Shown: piece after piece, positions 12,913-14,636 of the stretch
How the letters are laid out: each line of letters starts with the position of its first letter
How positions within the stretch are numbered: the stretch's first letter is position 1
NCBI GenBank assembly: GCA_947628975.1
Contig: CANRBW010000020.1
Location: forward strand, 1-14,636
Length of the DNA stretch: 14,636 bases
DNA from: an uncultured Oscillospiraceae bacterium
Lineage (GTDB): Bacteria; Bacillota; Clostridia; Oscillospirales; Oscillospiraceae
Reading direction: 5' to 3'
Made by a program: the position numbers and the translations under genes
Notes under the pieces: model-generated
What the model saw: only the letters and a program-made list of their open reading frames with translations
Told to the model about the DNA's origin: nothing
Databases searched by the model: none

Positions 12913-14163
12913 ATGGAGCGCGGGGCGTGGAAGACGCGGCTGGCCGCCGGAGGGCGGTCGCTGCTGCGGGGGGCCAGGCTGCTGGCCCTGTCGGCGGTCC
13001 TGGGCGGACTGTGCGGCGGGCTGGGGGCGCTGTTCCACCATCTGATCGACTGGGTCACCCACCTGCGGGAGGGCGCGCCGTGGCTGTTGTGGCTGCTGCC
13101 CCTGGGGGGCGTGGCGACCCTGCTGTGCTACCGGCTGTGCCGGGTGAGCTTTGAGGCGGGGACCAACCTGATCATCACCTCGGTGACCACCAACGCCCGC
13201 GTCCCCGCCCTGCTGGCCCCCCTCATCGTGGTGGGGACCACCCTGTCCCACCTGCTGGGGGCCTCGGTGGGCCGGGAGGGCGCCGCCCTCCAGCTGGGGG
13301 GCAGCGTGGGCCACAGCGTGGGCCGTCTGCTCCGGCTGAAGGAGGGGGAGGTGCGGCTGTGCGCCATGTGCGGCATGGCGGCGTGCTTCTCGGCCATGTT
13401 CGGCGCGCCGCTGACCGCCTGCGTCTTCGTGCTGGAGGTGGTCCGGGTGGGGTCCATGCGCTACTACGCCCTCCTCCCCTGCCTGACCGCCTCCTGCGTG
13501 GCCGACCTGGTGGCCCTGACCCTGGGGGCGGCCCCCCTGCGCTTCGACCTGACCGGCGCGCCGGAGGTGACGGTGGCCGCCCTGCTGCGGACGGCGGCCC
13601 TGGCCGCCCTGTGCGCGGCGGTGGGGGCGGTCTTGTGCGCCGGGTTGGAGGGGGGCGCGCGCCTGGCCAAAAAGCGGCTGGAAAACCCCTGGCTCCGCAT
13701 CGCCCTGGGGGGCGGGGCCATGACGCTGGTGACGGTGGGCTTCGGGCTCTACGACTACGCCGGGGCGGGTTCTCAAGTCATTGCCCAGGCGGTGGCCGGC
13801 CAGGCCCAGCCCTGGGCCTTCGCCGTGAAGCTGGCGCTGACGGTGCTGTGCGTCAGCGCGGGCTTCCGGGGCGGGGAGATCGTGCCCACCCTGTTCATCG
13901 GGGCCACCTTCGGCTGCGCGGTGGGGCCCCTGCTGGGGCTGGACCCCGGCTTCGCGGCCTGCGTGGGGATGATTGCCCTGTTCTGCGCGGCGGTGAACTG
14001 CCCCATGGCCTCCCTTTTCCTGGCCGCGGAGGTCTTCGCCACCCACGACCTGGTCCTCTTCGCCGCGGCGGTGGCGGTGACCTTCGCTCTGTCCGGCCGC
14101 TTCAGCCTCTACGACAGCCAGGTCTACGACCGGGCGGAGACCTTCGGGGCGACGGGAGAATAG
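12913..14163 (+). CDS. CLC-family anion/proton antiporter, possibly fluoride-type
   Basis: A 416-residue integral membrane protein of the CLC family, with about ten hydrophobic segments. The gating-glutamate motif is GASVGREGAALQLGG (117-131, Glu122). The third selectivity segment is GFRGGEIVPTLFIGATFG (from 317). The first segment, normally GSGIP in chloride transporters, reads FEAGTNLII (80-88). This non-canonical segment and the GGE-x-x-P form, with Glu322 at the position I recall as Glu318 of the Enterococcus casseliflavus CLC-F, suggest a fluoride/proton antiporter. A chloride transporter remains possible. I see no fluoride riboswitch upstream. ATG 12913 is preceded by AAAGGGG (12898-12904) eight bases away and by GGAGG only two bases away. 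Neighbours give no functional link. Confidence 0.8.
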   Translation: MERGAWKTRLAAGGRSLLRGARLLALSAVLGGLCGGLGALFHHLIDWVTHLREGAPWLLWLLPLGGVATLLCYRLCRVSFEAGTNLIITSVTTNARVPALLAPLIVVGTTLSHLLGASVGREGAALQLGGSVGHSVGRLLRLKEGEVRLCAMCGMAACFSAMFGAPLTACVFVLEVVRVGSMRYYALLPCLTASCVADLVALTLGAAPLRFDLTGAPEVTVAALLRTAALAALCAAVGAVLCAGLEGGARLAKKRLENPWLRIALGGGAMTLVTVGFGLYDYAGAGSQVIAQAVAGQAQPWAFAVKLALTVLCVSAGFRGGEIVPTLFIGATFGCAVGPLLGLDPGFAACVGMIALFCAAVNCPMASLFLAAEVFATHDLVLFAAAVAVTFALSGRFSLYDSQVYDRAETFGATGE

Positions 14164-14194
14164 CCGGTTTGGCTCTTGCAACAAATCCGGCTTT
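14162..14194 (+). terminator. Weak terminator-like hairpin at the CLC stop codon
   Basis: AGCCGGTTTG (14162-14171) pairs with CAAATCCGGCT (14182-14192) with one bulged base and a 10-base loop, followed only by TT then GTG. Its loop contains most of the next promoter's -35 box. Confidence 0.4.
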
Positions 14195-14204
14195 GTGATA
14201 CAAT
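14176..14204 (+). promoter_or_regulatory. Promoter of the secreted protein gene
   Basis: TTGCAA (14176-14181), a 17-base spacer, then TACAAT (14199-14204) with TG at 14196-14197 (extended -10). The leader to ATG 14264 is about 53 bases. Confidence 0.8.
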
Positions 14205-14263
14205 ATCAAATTAGTGGATATTGCCCAAACAGCGAGGAGATTTTTGTCACGGAGGGAACGCAC

Positions 14264-14636
14264 ATGAAAAAGCGAGTTTTGACCCTGATCCTGGCCCTGG
14301 CCATGGCCGCCTCGCTGGCGGCGCCGGCGGCCGCCGCCCCGGCGGCGTATGACTTTTCCGCCGGGGAGCTCACCGCGGCGGCGGACAAGGAGTCCCTCAC
14401 CGGGGGCGTCTTTGCCGACAGCTACATCGCCACCTTCGGGGAGCTGACCAAGCGCACCGGCTCCGACGGGGCGGTGAAGAGCGTGGAGGTGGGCAAGAAC
14501 GGCGCCAGCGGCTTCACCTTCACCGCCGGCGGCGCGGCGGATGTGCGGGTGGAGTTCTCCTCCACCGGCGGGTCCAACACCTCCACCGTGGGCCTGTGGG
14601 ACGCCCAGGGCGCCCTGGTGCCCCACAACGAGGGGG
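14264..14636 (+). CDS. Secreted protein, 5' part only
   Basis: The first 124 residues of a protein that continues beyond the window. A Sec signal peptide is clear: MKKR, a hydrophobic core (LTLILALAMAASLAA) and an Ala-rich cleavage region around residues 23-28. The mature part begins YDFSAGELTAAADKESL and is rich in Gly, Ser, Thr and Val (SFTFTAGG-like strands, VRVEFSSTGGSNTSTVGLWD), suggesting a beta-sandwich. It reminds me of N-terminal modules of Firmicute extracellular polysaccharide-degrading or surface proteins, but the family cannot be settled from this fragment. GGAGGG at 14251-14256 supports ATG 14264. It has its own strong promoter. No sorting signal is visible because the C-terminus is missing. 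Confidence 0.8.
   Translation, partial: MKKRVLTLILALAMAASLAAPAAAAPAAYDFSAGELTAAADKESLTGGVFADSYIATFGELTKRTGSDGAVKSVEVGKNGASGFTFTAGGAADVRVEFSSTGGSNTSTVGLWDAQGALVPHNEG

Noticed and set aside
12467..13045. Open frames through the 108-bp tandem repeats on both strands
   Set aside because: The translated sequences simply mirror the DNA repeats and hairpins, and the 108/107-bp periods differ by one base, so the frame changes between units.

Overview
This GC-rich, gene-dense window looks like a chromosomal segment of a Gram-positive anaerobe of the Clostridia. Its gene content, its GGAGG-type ribosome binding sites and its TTGACA/TATAAT-type promoters suggest a high-GC member of the Oscillospiraceae (Flavonifractor/Lawsonibacter-like). 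The family placement is inference. No rRNA, tRNA, transposase, phage gene or CRISPR array was seen.

Layout. (1) Positions 1-4060, + strand: the 3' end of metG, then gyrA, rnhA and an HD-domain phosphohydrolase gene, packed as one apparent operon with adjacent or overlapping ends. (2) 4061-4304: a non-coding tandem array of about 33-bp degenerate repeats. (3) 4305-6599, + strand: a strong promoter, a short FNT-family anion channel gene, a YegS/DgkB-like lipid kinase gene and an uncharacterised helical (possibly ferritin-like) protein gene, closed by a terminator. (4) 6515-7315, - strand: lexA, with its own terminator and a promoter overlapped by a probable LexA operator. (5) 7337-10982, + strand: a consensus promoter divergent from lexA, driving two overlapping genes for a heterodimeric ABC exporter. 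One subunit has a degenerate ATPase site and the other a degenerate signature motif. (6) 10983-11534: a complex non-coding region with four copies of a 26-bp box and three further arrays of the same 33-bp repeat, in both orientations. (7) 11536-12577, - strand: a DnaQ-like exonuclease with a C-terminal zinc ribbon and a nine-arginine tail, with its terminator and promoter. (8) 12577-12857: a GC hairpin, then two tandem 108/107-bp structured repeats and a third partial copy, carrying -10-like motifs. (9) 12913-14163, + strand: a CLC-family transporter, possibly of the fluoride-exporting CLC-F type. (10) 14176-14636, + strand: a strong promoter and the 5' end of a secreted protein gene.

The genes are mostly housekeeping: translation, DNA topology, RNA-DNA hybrid removal, SOS control, ion and drug/lipid export. 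The least explained material is intergenic. One family of 33-bp repeats with a 26-bp terminal box sits downstream of two operons, and a separate hairpin-rich tandem repeat sits in front of the CLC gene. Promoter positions also show that three genes start downstream of their longest open frames (4359, 7402, 5976 rather than 4305, 7348, 5958).
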